From Lepagella muris (GTDB lineage: Bacteria; Bacteroidota; Bacteroidia; Bacteroidales; Muribaculaceae): 64,000 nt of DNA. Position 1 is the first letter of the stretch; the number at the start of each line of letters is the position of its first letter. A model generated the notes under the pieces. It was given only the letters and a program-made list of their open reading frames with translations, did not search any database and was not told where the DNA came from. Both the position numbers and the translations under genes were made by a program. The stretch is taken from assembly GCF_004793975.1 (NCBI RefSeq), contig NZ_SRYB01000014.1, positions 1 to 64,000 of the forward strand, written 5' to 3'. Below are positions 9,765 through 17,191 of this stretch, piece by piece.

Positions 9765-9778
9765 GATTTTAGTGGGTT
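9765..9778 (-). promoter_or_regulatory. CACTAAAATC pre-start element (DUF3945 copy)
   Basis: On the minus strand AACCCACTAAAATC ends 14 nt before the DUF3945 ATG. Close copies precede the DUF1896 start (8044-8054) and the first HTH start (10462-10476), and a diverged version precedes the integrase. The repetition immediately before start codons within one element suggests a shared translational or regulatory signal. Confidence 0.45.
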
Positions 9779-9792
9779 ATTATGGTCCGGAA

Positions 9793-10116
9793 CTATTCCG
9801 AATCTCTCAATTTCTGCATCTTGTCAGGACTGGTGATTATTTCCGCCACCTCATGCTCCAGCATACGGAGCTTTCCGCCTATTTTACGGAGAGGTATGCT
9901 CCCGAGGCGTTTCCAGCGGTAAATGGTGTTGGCTGTCACATTGAACACTTCGGCGAGTGCCGGCACATCATACACTCTCTCGCCCTGCACTTCGGGAAGC
10001 GACGGCTGGTTGCGTCTGGCGAGCGCATCGAGTTTCTTGTCCTGACGGTCAAGGCGGTCAAAAATCATCCGCATCCAACGCTCGAACGAGCCTTTCTCCA
10101 TAGTTATCGTCTCCAT
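9793..10116 (-). CDS. Excisionase-like HTH_17 protein
   Basis: This 107-aa protein carries a MerR/excisionase-type helix-turn-helix at about residues 48-95: YDVPALAEVFNVTANTIYRWKRLG followed by the wing IPLRKIGGKLRM. The N-terminal 40 residues form an amphipathic helix. Such proteins act as excisionases or repressors in Bacteroidales integrative elements. It overlaps the preceding HTH gene by 13 bp, so the two are translationally coupled, and DUF3945 follows. A DNA-bending recombination directionality factor is the most likely role given the integrase nearby. Confidence 0.75.
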   Translation of the reverse strand: METITMEKGSFERWMRMIFDRLDRQDKKLDALARRNQPSLPEVQGERVYDVPALAEVFNVTANTIYRWKRLGSIPLRKIGGKLRMLEHEVAEIITSPDKMQKLRDSE

Positions 10117-10460
10117 GTCGTGTTCCTTTTAGAGATTACAGCATGGTAGTTATGCTCAAACTCAGCCTGTATTCTTGGAGTGGACTTGATTTTGCATCTT
10201 TCAACCGCATCCCAGATGTCATTATAGGAATATCGGCAGGAACCTTCCACGATGGAATATGCTATGCTTCCATTAGCCCTCATACGGGCAAGTGTCCGGG
10301 TGCTGACATTGAGCAGTTCGGCAGCCTCAGTGTTTGTCAGAAGACGGTCGGTGTCACGCTTTGTCTTTTCCTCAAAGATCGAGCGTATGAAGTCGGCTAT
10401 GAAGGTTATCCCTTCCGAAATCCGCTCCAGTCTTTTTTCATCAATCAGTACGTAGCTCAT
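10104..10460 (-). CDS. HTH_17 (excisionase-like) protein
   Basis: This protein of about 118 aa contains an excisionase-type HTH at roughly residues 40-85 (LLTNTEAAELLNVSTRTLARMRANG) ending in a wing with CRYSYNDIWDAV. The start is set at MSYVLIDEK because a CACTAAAAATCCCAAT element sits directly in front of it; the frame is open 12 codons further upstream. It is the first gene of a minus-strand cluster (HTH, HTH, DUF3945), and 13 bp of overlap couple it to the next HTH gene. It probably regulates excision or transcription of the element. Confidence 0.7.
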   Translation of the reverse strand: MSYVLIDEKRLERISEGITFIADFIRSIFEEKTKRDTDRLLTNTEAAELLNVSTRTLARMRANGSIAYSIVEGSCRYSYNDIWDAVERCKIKSTPRIQAEFEHNYHAVISKRNTTWRR

Positions 10461-10611
10461 ATTGGGATTTTTAGTGTTGCTTGTCATTATTGACATCGCA
10501 AAGTAAATTCATAATCCCATGACCATTTCCTAATACTACCCATGAGGTAGGGGTAGTTAACGGCGATACTTAACAGCATTTAACAAAATTGGTATGTATG
10601 GGCAAAAAAAA

Positions 10612-10638
10612 GAGCCGCAGAAACAGGTTCTACGGCTC
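10612..10638. terminator. Strong bidirectional terminator hairpin
   Basis: GAGCCGCAGAA pairs with TTCTACGGCTC with one mismatch and a short loop. An A8 run lies on the left and TTTT on the right, so it can work in both directions. It sits in the 10461-10746 spacer, where it would end transcription of the integrase gene, whose stop lies at 10747. The spacer also holds an imperfect CTACCC/GGGTAG repeat near 10536-10556. Confidence 0.65.
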
Positions 10639-10746
10639 CTTTTAATATATTTTTTCCTTATATACCCATAAGATTTGATGCTTTTGGGATAAAAACACCC
10701 CATTTCAGAGGCCTATATCACCTTTATTTATGAATTTTGTTAACAT

Positions 10747-11982
10747 TCATTTAGAAATTGACGCTGACACCCCAAGGCTTCCTCCCATTTTCTCGGCGAG
10801 TGCTGCCATATCCTTACTTATTTTTTGATTGGTAATTCGGGCGTATATCTGCATAGTCTGAATATTGGTATGACCCAGCATCTTCGATACTGATTCGATG
10901 GGTACACCATGTGAGAGTGTAACGGTTGTGGCGAAGGTGTGACGGGCAAGGTGGAACGTGATGTTCTTCTCAATGCCGCATACAACGGCTATTTCCTTCA
11001 GATAGGCATTCATCTTCTGGTTGCTCAACACGGGGAACAGAAGACTGTCCTTAGCCTGCCCCTCGTATTTCTTGATCAGTTCCTGTGGGATTGCGAGTAA
11101 GGGCACATTCACCGGGGTACCCGTCTTGTGCCTGTGAGTCATTATCCATTGATTGCCGTCAAAGGAAGTTTGGATATGTTCTTTCTTCAACTCTTTTATG
11201 TCTATATACGCCAATCCGGTGTAGCATGAGAAGATGAATATGTCGCGCACCTGCTCCAGCCGCTTTGTCGGAAACTCTTTCTCAGCAATAGTGGCAATCT
11301 CTTTTTCGGTGAGATAGCCTCTATCTACTCTCTTGATGCGGATTCTGTAGTTGGCAAACGGATCAGCAATAATCCAACCGTTGTTTTTGGCTTTTATGAT
11401 AATCGCCTTGAATGTTTGGATGAACTTGGCTGTGGTATTCTCATTACATCCGCTTACTGTACGCAGATATGTCTCCAAGTCCACAATGAATTTGTGGTTA
11501 ACATCGCGCAGTGGCATATCCGTAAGATGATACTTGAACTTGATGAATTCCTTTACTCTGCGTAATGCGCGGTCATATTTCTGGACGGTTGCAGGGGTCT
11601 TGCTTATTCCTATAAGGGCACGACATTCCTCTATGTGTTCCGTAAATAACCCTATGAGCGTCTGGTTTTCCGGAACAATCCCCATAAAGGCATTACGGAG
11701 TTTCTCGGCTGTGACAGTTTCATATCTTGACATATCGAAGTACATCTGACGAATTGATGACTCCATATCAGACATAAGTCCATTCAATTCAGTGGCAACT
11801 TTTGATTTGCCGCTGACCTTGCCTTGCTTGGTGTCCCACAGTTTGGGATTGACATTCAGTTTAGAACTGAAATTAGTGTTCTCTCCGTTGATGGTGATTC
11901 TTGTCATGATGCAGCACGTTCCGTCTGCATAGACATGGTTTCTTCGCAGGAAGAAACGGATTTTGAGGGTGCTTTTACTCAT
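10747..11982 (-). CDS. Tyrosine recombinase/integrase
   Basis: This 411-aa site-specific recombinase has an N-terminal arm-binding domain (~1-95), a SAM-like core-binding domain (~105-195) and a catalytic domain (~210-400). The catalytic residues seen are the beta-hairpin Lys in HRHKTGTP, HLARHTF (H-x-x-R), LGHTNIQTMQIYARI (His and nucleophilic Tyr). The usual first arginine in the C-x-TGLR motif is replaced: the sequence reads CYTGLAYIDI. Some Bacteroides integrases, notably IntDOT, are known to lack that arginine. The gene lies about 360 bp from the 3' end of tRNA-Ser, with repeated heptamers between, which points to integration into that tRNA gene. Confidence 0.9.
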   Translation of the reverse strand: MSKSTLKIRFFLRRNHVYADGTCCIMTRITINGENTNFSSKLNVNPKLWDTKQGKVSGKSKVATELNGLMSDMESSIRQMYFDMSRYETVTAEKLRNAFMGIVPENQTLIGLFTEHIEECRALIGISKTPATVQKYDRALRRVKEFIKFKYHLTDMPLRDVNHKFIVDLETYLRTVSGCNENTTAKFIQTFKAIIIKAKNNGWIIADPFANYRIRIKRVDRGYLTEKEIATIAEKEFPTKRLEQVRDIFIFSCYTGLAYIDIKELKKEHIQTSFDGNQWIMTHRHKTGTPVNVPLLAIPQELIKKYEGQAKDSLLFPVLSNQKMNAYLKEIAVVCGIEKNITFHLARHTFATTVTLSHGVPIESVSKMLGHTNIQTMQIYARITNQKISKDMAALAEKMGGSLGVSASISK

Positions 11983-12189
11983 ACGTCTTTTTGATTTGTT
12001 TGGGATTTTTTGTGGCGATCCCCAACAGGAATGAGCAAAAAGGCGTTAAGGATATTTAACTATCCCGATATTTGTCTCCGTAGGCTCATATCCAATTGGT
12101 AATCGAACGCAAAGTTAATTGATTACTCTGAGGTATGAGTAGACAAATCATTGCCAAATGACGACAAATCAGTTTGTTATACTGAAAAA

Positions 12190-12262
12190 CCTAACAATTT
12201 GAGGTTTGCCGATTTTTCTGTTAGGTTTTTGTTAGGCAACTCTGTCTAACAATGGCCTAACA
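12190..12262. repeat. Five CCTAACA/TGTTAGG heptamers, putative integrase arm sites
   Basis: CCTAACA occurs at 12190 and 12256, TGTTAGG at 12219 and 12230, and a one-mismatch TCTAACA at 12245. They fill the spacer between the integrase start and the tRNA-Ser attachment region. Short repeated sites of mixed orientation beside the crossover site are what arm-binding domains of tyrosine recombinases recognise. The role is inferred from position. Confidence 0.5.
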
Positions 12263-12293
12263 GTGTCAAATCTTGGCATTGCATCCAAAAGAA

Positions 12294-12326
12294 AATCCCC
12301 TGTAAATCAAGGATTTACAGGGGATT
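12294..12326 (-). terminator. tRNA-Ser terminator
   Basis: AATCCCCTGTAAATC and GATTTACAGGGGATT form a perfect 15-bp stem with a 3-nt loop. On the minus strand it is followed by TTCTTTT, fitting a rho-independent terminator 14 bp beyond the tRNA 3' end. It may lie inside the attachment region. Confidence 0.75.
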
Positions 12327-12340
12327 GGGATTGTTCCAAG

Positions 12341-12427
12341 CGGAGAGAGAGGGATTCGAACCCTCGGTACCCGTAAGAGTACAACGGTTTTCGAGACCGT
12401 CCCGATCGACCACTCCGGCATCTTTCC
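12341..12427 (-). tRNA. tRNA-Ser(CGA)
   Basis: The 87-nt minus-strand sequence folds into a type II tRNA with a long variable arm. The anticodon stem is ACGGT/ACCGT with loop CTCGAAA, giving anticodon CGA, which reads UCG serine codons. The T-arm is GAGGG TTCGAAT CCCTC. The discriminator is G, and CCA is not encoded. The acceptor stem GGAAAGA/TCTCTCC has an A-C mismatch at pair 4-69. This is the apparent integration site of the adjacent element, which may have supplied the 3' end. Confidence 0.93.
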
Positions 12428-12448
12428 CTGTGGTTCTTATTGCTACTG

Positions 12449-12456
12449 CAAAATTA
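12449..12456 (-). promoter_or_regulatory. -7 promoter element for tRNA-Ser
   Basis: TAATTTTG on the minus strand matches TAnnTTTG and lies 22 bp upstream of the mature tRNA 5' end. The -33 region is not convincing. Confidence 0.5.
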
Positions 12457-12509
12457 CAAATTATTTTTTATATTTGGTCTTTTTTTCGTGATTTTTTTAA
12501 TTTAAATTT

Positions 12510-13262
12510 TCATTTGGTGTTTAATCCGGCTTTCTTGGCTTGTGAATGTTGATGCTCTCGTGGGATGTGGTATTGTCTGCCATCTTTGATTAGATATGAA
12601 CCCGTCTGATGAAAGTTGAATGGGATGCCAGATTCCCGGCACTGCGCCTGCATGTCGAGCACCCATCGGAAATCTAATGGACGAGCATATTTGCCGGATT
12701 CTCCGCCTACAGATACTTCCTCTATAAGCGAAGGATTCAGGTATTTCCTCAAATTAACCTGCTCCAACATGGGTGCGACTATGACCATTCGATGTTTGAT
12801 TGGCAGAGAGAGGAATATCGGAATTCTGTAGTCAGCTCGATCCTGATTCTCCACAGTGCATCCGATACCTACATGATCATATCCGTCACCCCAATCCGAA
12901 GGCAGACATTGCGCAAGCCTGTCAATGCGTTTCGTGAAGAAAAAGAACCTGCAATCAGTGCGTTGGCGGATCATATCCCATATTTCTTCCCGCCATTCAT
13001 CAGCTTCCTCTATCAGCAAATCAGAGGTGAAACACAATGCAAACTCCGTACCTGCCGGGTATTTCCAATTCTTCTTTCGGTCTCGTTTCATCGGCAGATT
13101 AAAAGATGATGTCTTGCGGACCTCATTGGTAGGTGTAGACGTACCGAATGCGGCATCTTCACGATAAACGTAACAATGCCTGCATCCGGCACTTATTTTG
13201 TGGCAACCGTGCCACGGATTCCACATCAGCATAAATCTATCTGATGAAATTGGTCCATACAT
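12510..13262 (-). CDS. DUF5131 family protein (phage Gp37/Gp68-like)
   Basis: This 250-aa cytoplasmic protein matches the DUF5131/Gp37-Gp68 family. Near the N-terminus WNPWHGCHKISAGCRHCY carries the family cysteines, whose spacing resembles an iron-sulfur or radical-SAM-like site. Later motifs are FFFTKRIDRL, VGIGCTVENQ, PMLEQVNL and VSVGGESG. Family members occur in phages and bacterial chromosomes without an assigned reaction. It lies between tRNA-Ser and a divergent membrane protein gene. The ATG chosen is the first available; internal MLMWNPW is an alternative. Confidence 0.8.
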   Translation of the reverse strand: MYGPISSDRFMLMWNPWHGCHKISAGCRHCYVYREDAAFGTSTPTNEVRKTSSFNLPMKRDRKKNWKYPAGTEFALCFTSDLLIEEADEWREEIWDMIRQRTDCRFFFFTKRIDRLAQCLPSDWGDGYDHVGIGCTVENQDRADYRIPIFLSLPIKHRMVIVAPMLEQVNLRKYLNPSLIEEVSVGGESGKYARPLDFRWVLDMQAQCRESGIPFNFHQTGSYLIKDGRQYHIPREHQHSQAKKAGLNTK

Positions 13263-13379
13263 GTTCCTCTGTTGCCCTCCTTGTGAGGACTGCCATTGAT
13301 AAGAAGTACTTTCATATTAATCAAATTTTAAGAGATACTTTACATCACAAATTTAATACTAATTGCCATATAATACAAT

Positions 13380-13398
13380 TGAAGTTGTCTAAACTTCA
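13380..13398. repeat. 19-bp palindrome TGAAGTT-N5-AACTTCA, copy 1
   Basis: The site has perfect 7-bp arms and spacer GTCTA. It lies in the divergent spacer between DUF5131 and the transglutaminase-like gene, 65 bp before the latter's promoter. Matching sites occur at 27460, 32385 and 53921. Confidence 0.6.
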
Positions 13399-13440
13399 GT
13401 GGAATTTACTTTATCATGTGCTGATAAATCACCCTCTATA

Positions 13441-13471
13441 TTGATTATTAACAATATTATGAATAAATTTG
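13441..13471 (+). promoter_or_regulatory. Promoter of the transglutaminase-like gene
   Basis: TTG at 13441-13443 and TAAATTTG at 13464-13471 are separated by 20 bp, matching the Bacteroidota -33/-7 layout. The predicted leader is about 36 nt. Confidence 0.6.
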
Positions 13472-13510
13472 CAGTGCAAAAATTGAAAACATTCCAAAAA
13501 TAAATCTATT

Positions 13511-14446
13511 ATGACCTATCTTATTTTCGGCATTGTCGCTGCTTTCCTTTATTGTATAGCTTCATTGACCGGGTTAACCTACAACACAATCAACATCTTA
13601 GTCTACTACCTCTTGATTCCACTTTCATGGACCTTCATGGGTGATAGTATACTTCGCTTTCGTATTCCATGGCTCACTATCGCCTATGCTTTACTTTGGA
13701 TAGGAATATTTGTTCTCACTTACGGACATTTCCAAACGTGGTGTGACTGGGCATTTATGAAGTCGGTTGACTTCCTCCTATGGTTCAAGCATATAGGTTG
13801 GAACTACTATGTAGCCTCCGTATATATCTGCGTATGGCTCCCGCTCATCATATATGCTGTATTGTCAGGCATATTAATATGGATGAACCCCAATGCCTGC
13901 AATTGGAAGCCTTGGGTTATTGGTATCGCAACTATAATTATCGTCGGATGGATGATTGAATTTTCCGTGATGAAATTCGGAGTCAAATTGGAACCCACCT
14001 ATAAGCAAACAGATAATACATACACACTCTCATCAAAGGAATCGCGTCAGATAGAGAAAGATACCAATGGAATGAATGAGGATGATATTGCAAAATATGC
14101 AGTAAAATACACTGTACGTAAACTTGACTTTTCTTTCGGAGAATCTGAAAATATCGATAAAAATATGGGAAACTGCAAAGATTATGCAGCCTTATGCGTG
14201 GCTGTTGACAACCACGCATATAATGCCAATGGGCTGAAAGCTCGTGCCTCTCACTCTGTCGGCACTATAAAACTGTTTGGAGCTGAAATGGGCAAGACAG
14301 TTTCCCGATGGTTGGGTTCACAATCATTAGCCGAACTTTTCAGAGACCATGACTTCGTAACCATCACGACATCATCAAAAACGTACCATCTTGACCCATC
14401 TGTCAAAGAGTTTACGGGCTATGATCTCAAAACCATAGAAAAATAA
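13511..14446 (+). CDS. Membrane protein with transglutaminase-like domain
   Basis: This 311-aa protein has four or five N-terminal transmembrane helices (about residues 1-25, 27-45, 50-70, 100-125 and 133-152) followed by a soluble domain of about 150 residues. That domain contains MGNCKDYAALC, SLAELFRDHDFVTI and YHLDPSVKEF, which would supply the Cys, His and Asp of a transglutaminase/papain-like triad. The soluble part could face either side of the membrane. Substrates are unknown. A good Bacteroidota promoter and a dispersed palindrome lie upstream; the MmcQ-like gene follows 22 bp later and is probably cotranscribed. Confidence 0.6.
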   Translation: MTYLIFGIVAAFLYCIASLTGLTYNTINILVYYLLIPLSWTFMGDSILRFRIPWLTIAYALLWIGIFVLTYGHFQTWCDWAFMKSVDFLLWFKHIGWNYYVASVYICVWLPLIIYAVLSGILIWMNPNACNWKPWVIGIATIIIVGWMIEFSVMKFGVKLEPTYKQTDNTYTLSSKESRQIEKDTNGMNEDDIAKYAVKYTVRKLDFSFGESENIDKNMGNCKDYAALCVAVDNHAYNANGLKARASHSVGTIKLFGAEMGKTVSRWLGSQSLAELFRDHDFVTITTSSKTYHLDPSVKEFTGYDLKTIEK

Positions 14447-14468
14447 TCCGAAAAAACAATTGCAGAAA

Positions 14469-14819
14469 ATGAATATAGAGGATGTAAGGGAATATTGCCT
14501 GACAAAACCGTTTGCGACGGAAGATATGCCATTCGGTCCGGAGTATGTGACGTTTCGTGTCGGAGGCAAGATATTCTGTTGCCTTGCTTTAGCAAAAGGC
14601 AATGTGGTGCAGTTGAAATGGGATCCTGCGGAATTTGACGAAATCTTAGCCGCACATTCATTTGTGCATCAGGCGTGGCATTGGCATAAACGCCACATGA
14701 TCCAATTTGATTTTGATGAAGCACCAATACCGGAATCTGTCGCAACAGACCTGATTGACCGTGCATACAATCACGTCTACAGCAAGCTACCACGCAAAGT
14801 GAAGTTAGAACTACAGTGA
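14469..14819 (+). CDS. MmcQ/YjbR family DNA-binding-fold protein
   Basis: This 116-aa protein matches the MmcQ/YjbR family. It opens with MNIEDVREYCLTKPFATEDMPF and carries the family landmarks YVTFRVGGKIFCCLALAKG, VQLKWDP, HWHKRHM and LIDRAYNHVYSKLP. The family has a double-wing fold resembling DNA-binding proteins, but its role is not known. The start MNIEDV is preferred over the Met three codons upstream because it begins the conserved region. It sits 22 bp after the transglutaminase-like gene. Confidence 0.85.
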   Translation: MNIEDVREYCLTKPFATEDMPFGPEYVTFRVGGKIFCCLALAKGNVVQLKWDPAEFDEILAAHSFVHQAWHWHKRHMIQFDFDEAPIPESVATDLIDRAYNHVYSKLPRKVKLELQ

Positions 14820-14949
14820 TGATTCAAATAACGTAGACTCGTACCGGCTATTCAACCTTTGAGTTTTACATGGTGTTATAATTTTAATTGATTAGATTAG
14901 GTTGTCGGAACTTAGTCTACAACTTAATATTCGTAAAATTAAAAATACT

Positions 14950-16596
14950 ATGGATTACAAAATGTTCTGTTATCAATGTCAGGAAACTGCCGGTGGAAAA
15001 GGGTGTACTATCCGTGGAGTATGCGGAAAAGAGCCCACTACAAGCGGATTGATGGATCTTCTTATTTACGCGCTGCGCGGAATAGCTATCGTAAATCGTG
15101 AGCTGAGACGCACAGGCGCACCCGTCAGGGAGGCAAGCCGACTGATATGCGACAGTCTTTTCGCCACTATCACAAATGCGAATTTCGACAATGACGCACT
15201 TAGTGAATTCATTCGTAAGGCTTTTGATATGAAAGACTTCGTCTGTGGAACCGCAAAAAAACGAGAAATCCCCCTCCCCGAAATGCCGGAAGTTGAATTT
15301 AAGGCAAAGCCGGAAGATTGGGAGAAATATCAGCCCATCACCTCAGTACTTGCCGAACCTAATGCCGATCTGCGCGGGTTGAAGCAACTTGCCATATTCG
15401 GATGTAAAGGTATGTCAGCGTATGCCGACCATGCCCGCAACCTCGGACATGAGGATGAGGACGTGTATGCTATAATTGAGAATGCATTGGCTGAGATCAG
15501 CCGTGCCGACATATCTGCCGACGAACTGGTGTCGCTTGACCTCAATGTCGGCGATGGAGGCGTGAAAGTGATGGATCTTCTTGATCGTGCAAATACCGGA
15601 ACGTATGGCAATCCTGAGATTACGAAGGTCGAGATAGGCGTGCGCAAAAATCCAGGTATCCTGATTACCGGGCATGACCTGCATGACCTTGAAATGCTTC
15701 TGGAGCAGACGAAGGGAACGGGCGTAGATGTCTACACCCACAGTGAGATGCTTCCTGCCCATTACTATCCATTCTTCAAGAAATATCCACACTTCGCCGG
15801 AAACTATGGCAATGCGTGGTGGAAACAGAAAGAGGAATTTGCCACATTCAACGGACCTATACTATTCACTACCAATTGTCTTGTACCCCCGACAAAAGAT
15901 GCAGTTTACGCCGATAAGGTCTACACCACAGGAGTGGTAGGCTATCCCGGGTTCCCACATATCCCGACAAAGGATGACGGTACGAAAGATTTCTCAATCG
16001 TGATTGAACACGCCAAGAAATGTCAGGCCCCCACGCAGATTGAATCAGGAGAAATTATAGGCGGTTTTGCACATCATCAAGTGGCAGAGCTCGCCGACAA
16101 GGTAGTGGAAGCAGTGAAGAGCGGTGCAATCCGCAAGTTTGTAGTCATGGCAGGTTGCGACGGACGGTTCCCATCCAGGAAATATTATACCGAGTTTGCT
16201 GAGAAACTTCCGAAGGATATCGTCATTCTCACAGCAGGATGTGCAAAATACCGCTACAACAAACTTCCGCTTGGAGATATCAACGGCATACCGAGAGTGC
16301 TCGATGCCGGTCAGTGTAACGACAGTTATTCACTCGTGCGCATCGCGCTGATGCTTGCCAAAGCCTTCGGAGTGAAAAGCGTCAATGATCTGCCAATCGC
16401 CTACAACATCGCATGGTATGAACAGAAAGCAGTCATCGTACTTCTCGCATTACTCAGTCTCGGCGTGCAGAACATACATACCGGTCCGACATTACCGGCA
16501 TTCTTCACTCCCGATATCCTGAAAGTGCTTCAGGAGAAGTTCCACATAGCAACCATCACCAACGTGGATGACGACATCAAATTGCTGATCGGCTAA
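14950..16596 (+). CDS. hcp: Hybrid cluster protein / hydroxylamine reductase
   Basis: Hcp is a cytoplasmic iron-sulfur protein that handles nitric oxide or hydroxylamine in anaerobes. The 548-aa sequence starts MDYKMFCYQCQETAGG; the first four cysteines have spacing C-x2-C-x8-C-x5-C, the pattern of anaerobe-type Hcp rather than the enterobacterial one. Hybrid-cluster ligand regions are visible as TTNCLVPP, MAGCDGRFPSRKYY, TAGCAKYRYNK and DAGQCNDSYS, and the C-terminus has the family segment HTGPTLPAFF. Residues before this Met in the open frame are unlikely to be translated. No hcr reductase gene is adjacent. The 130-bp upstream spacer has GTAGAC and GTCTAC about 80 bp apart, of unknown meaning. 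Confidence 0.95.
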   Translation: MDYKMFCYQCQETAGGKGCTIRGVCGKEPTTSGLMDLLIYALRGIAIVNRELRRTGAPVREASRLICDSLFATITNANFDNDALSEFIRKAFDMKDFVCGTAKKREIPLPEMPEVEFKAKPEDWEKYQPITSVLAEPNADLRGLKQLAIFGCKGMSAYADHARNLGHEDEDVYAIIENALAEISRADISADELVSLDLNVGDGGVKVMDLLDRANTGTYGNPEITKVEIGVRKNPGILITGHDLHDLEMLLEQTKGTGVDVYTHSEMLPAHYYPFFKKYPHFAGNYGNAWWKQKEEFATFNGPILFTTNCLVPPTKDAVYADKVYTTGVVGYPGFPHIPTKDDGTKDFSIVIEHAKKCQAPTQIESGEIIGGFAHHQVAELADKVVEAVKSGAIRKFVVMAGCDGRFPSRKYYTEFAEKLPKDIVILTAGCAKYRYNKLPLGDINGIPRVLDAGQCNDSYSLVRIALMLAKAFGVKSVNDLPIAYNIAWYEQKAVIVLLALLSLGVQNIHTGPTLPAFFTPDILKVLQEKFHIATITNVDDDIKLLIG

Positions 16597-16663
16597 AACT
16601 CCATTGCATAAATGGGGATCTTAACAATGAAGTCGTCTGCGCTTATTCCTAAAGAATTTGGTC

Positions 16664-17029
16664 ATGACAGATATTGTATTAAAAAGAGCATACGATAAGC
16701 CGGCGGAAGATGACGGCTATCGTGTGCTTGTAGATAAACTTTGGCCCCGAGGACTATCGCATGAGCGTCTCCCCTACGATCTTTGGGCAAAAGATCTGGC
16801 TCCAAGCCAGCAATTGCGCGACTGGTTTCATGCTGATCGTGAAGGACGTTGGACGGAATTCGCCCAAAAGTATACTGCCGAGTTGGAGAAATCCCCGGCT
16901 ATGAGACAATTCATCTCTGAAATCGCAGATAAGCAGAAAGTGACATTGCTCTACGGTTCGCACGACGAAGTGCATAATCAGGCTCCAATCATAAAAGAGG
17001 TAGCTGATAAAATGCTCTCGCAAAAATAA
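16664..17029 (+). CDS. DUF488 family protein
   Basis: This 121-aa protein matches DUF488 (YeaO-like). It has the hallmark VLVDKLWPRGLSHERL followed by WAKDLAPSQQLRDWF and the C-terminal LLYGSHDEVHNQAPIIKE. The function is unknown, and the basic, Trp-rich conserved face suggests nucleic acid or nucleotide binding. The ATG two codons after an in-frame TTG was chosen. It follows hcp by 67 bp in the same direction, so it may share the transcript. A hairpin ends the unit. Confidence 0.88.
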   Translation: MTDIVLKRAYDKPAEDDGYRVLVDKLWPRGLSHERLPYDLWAKDLAPSQQLRDWFHADREGRWTEFAQKYTAELEKSPAMRQFISEIADKQKVTLLYGSHDEVHNQAPIIKEVADKMLSQK

Positions 17030-17034
17030 TATTG

Positions 17035-17073
17035 AAGAGCCACCGGCAATTTGTTTTGCCGTGGGCTCTTCTT
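17035..17073 (+). terminator. Terminator after DUF488
   Basis: AAGAGCC and CGGCAA pair with TTGCCG and GGCTCTT around a short loop, followed by CTT. The stem has a small internal bulge. It lies just past the stop codon. Confidence 0.7.
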
Positions 17074-17125
17074 AAATAATTCAATTGAAATTCATTCAAA
17101 CCTCGCATCAATACTTAATTTTTTG

Positions 17126-17133
17126 TACATTTG
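17126..17133 (+). promoter_or_regulatory. -7 promoter element for the GH35-like gene
   Basis: TACATTTG matches TAnnTTTG, 58 bp upstream of the ATG. No clear TTG is present at the expected -33 distance. Confidence 0.4.
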
Positions 17134-17191
17134 CATTAATGAAACTGATCTAACTATCGAAATCATCTAATCTTTATTTCTAACCACCGAT

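Larger units (their letters stand above)
1..12341 (-). mobile_element. Integrative element next to tRNA-Ser, far end unresolved
   Basis: A tyrosine recombinase, two excisionase-like HTH proteins, DUF3945, DUF1896 and a giant methylase-like/helicase protein lie in one direction directly downstream of the 3' end of tRNA-Ser. This gene set is typical of Bacteroidales conjugative and mobilizable elements. No relaxase, coupling protein or transfer genes are visible, so this is one end of a larger element or a degraded remnant. A second copy of the tRNA 3' end, expected at the far attachment site, was not found in the window. The left boundary may therefore lie beyond base 1 or within the 1.2-1.55 kb spacer. 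Confidence 0.65.

Noticed and set aside
12325..12552. 75-aa plus-strand ORF
   Set aside because: It is antisense to tRNA-Ser and its promoter.
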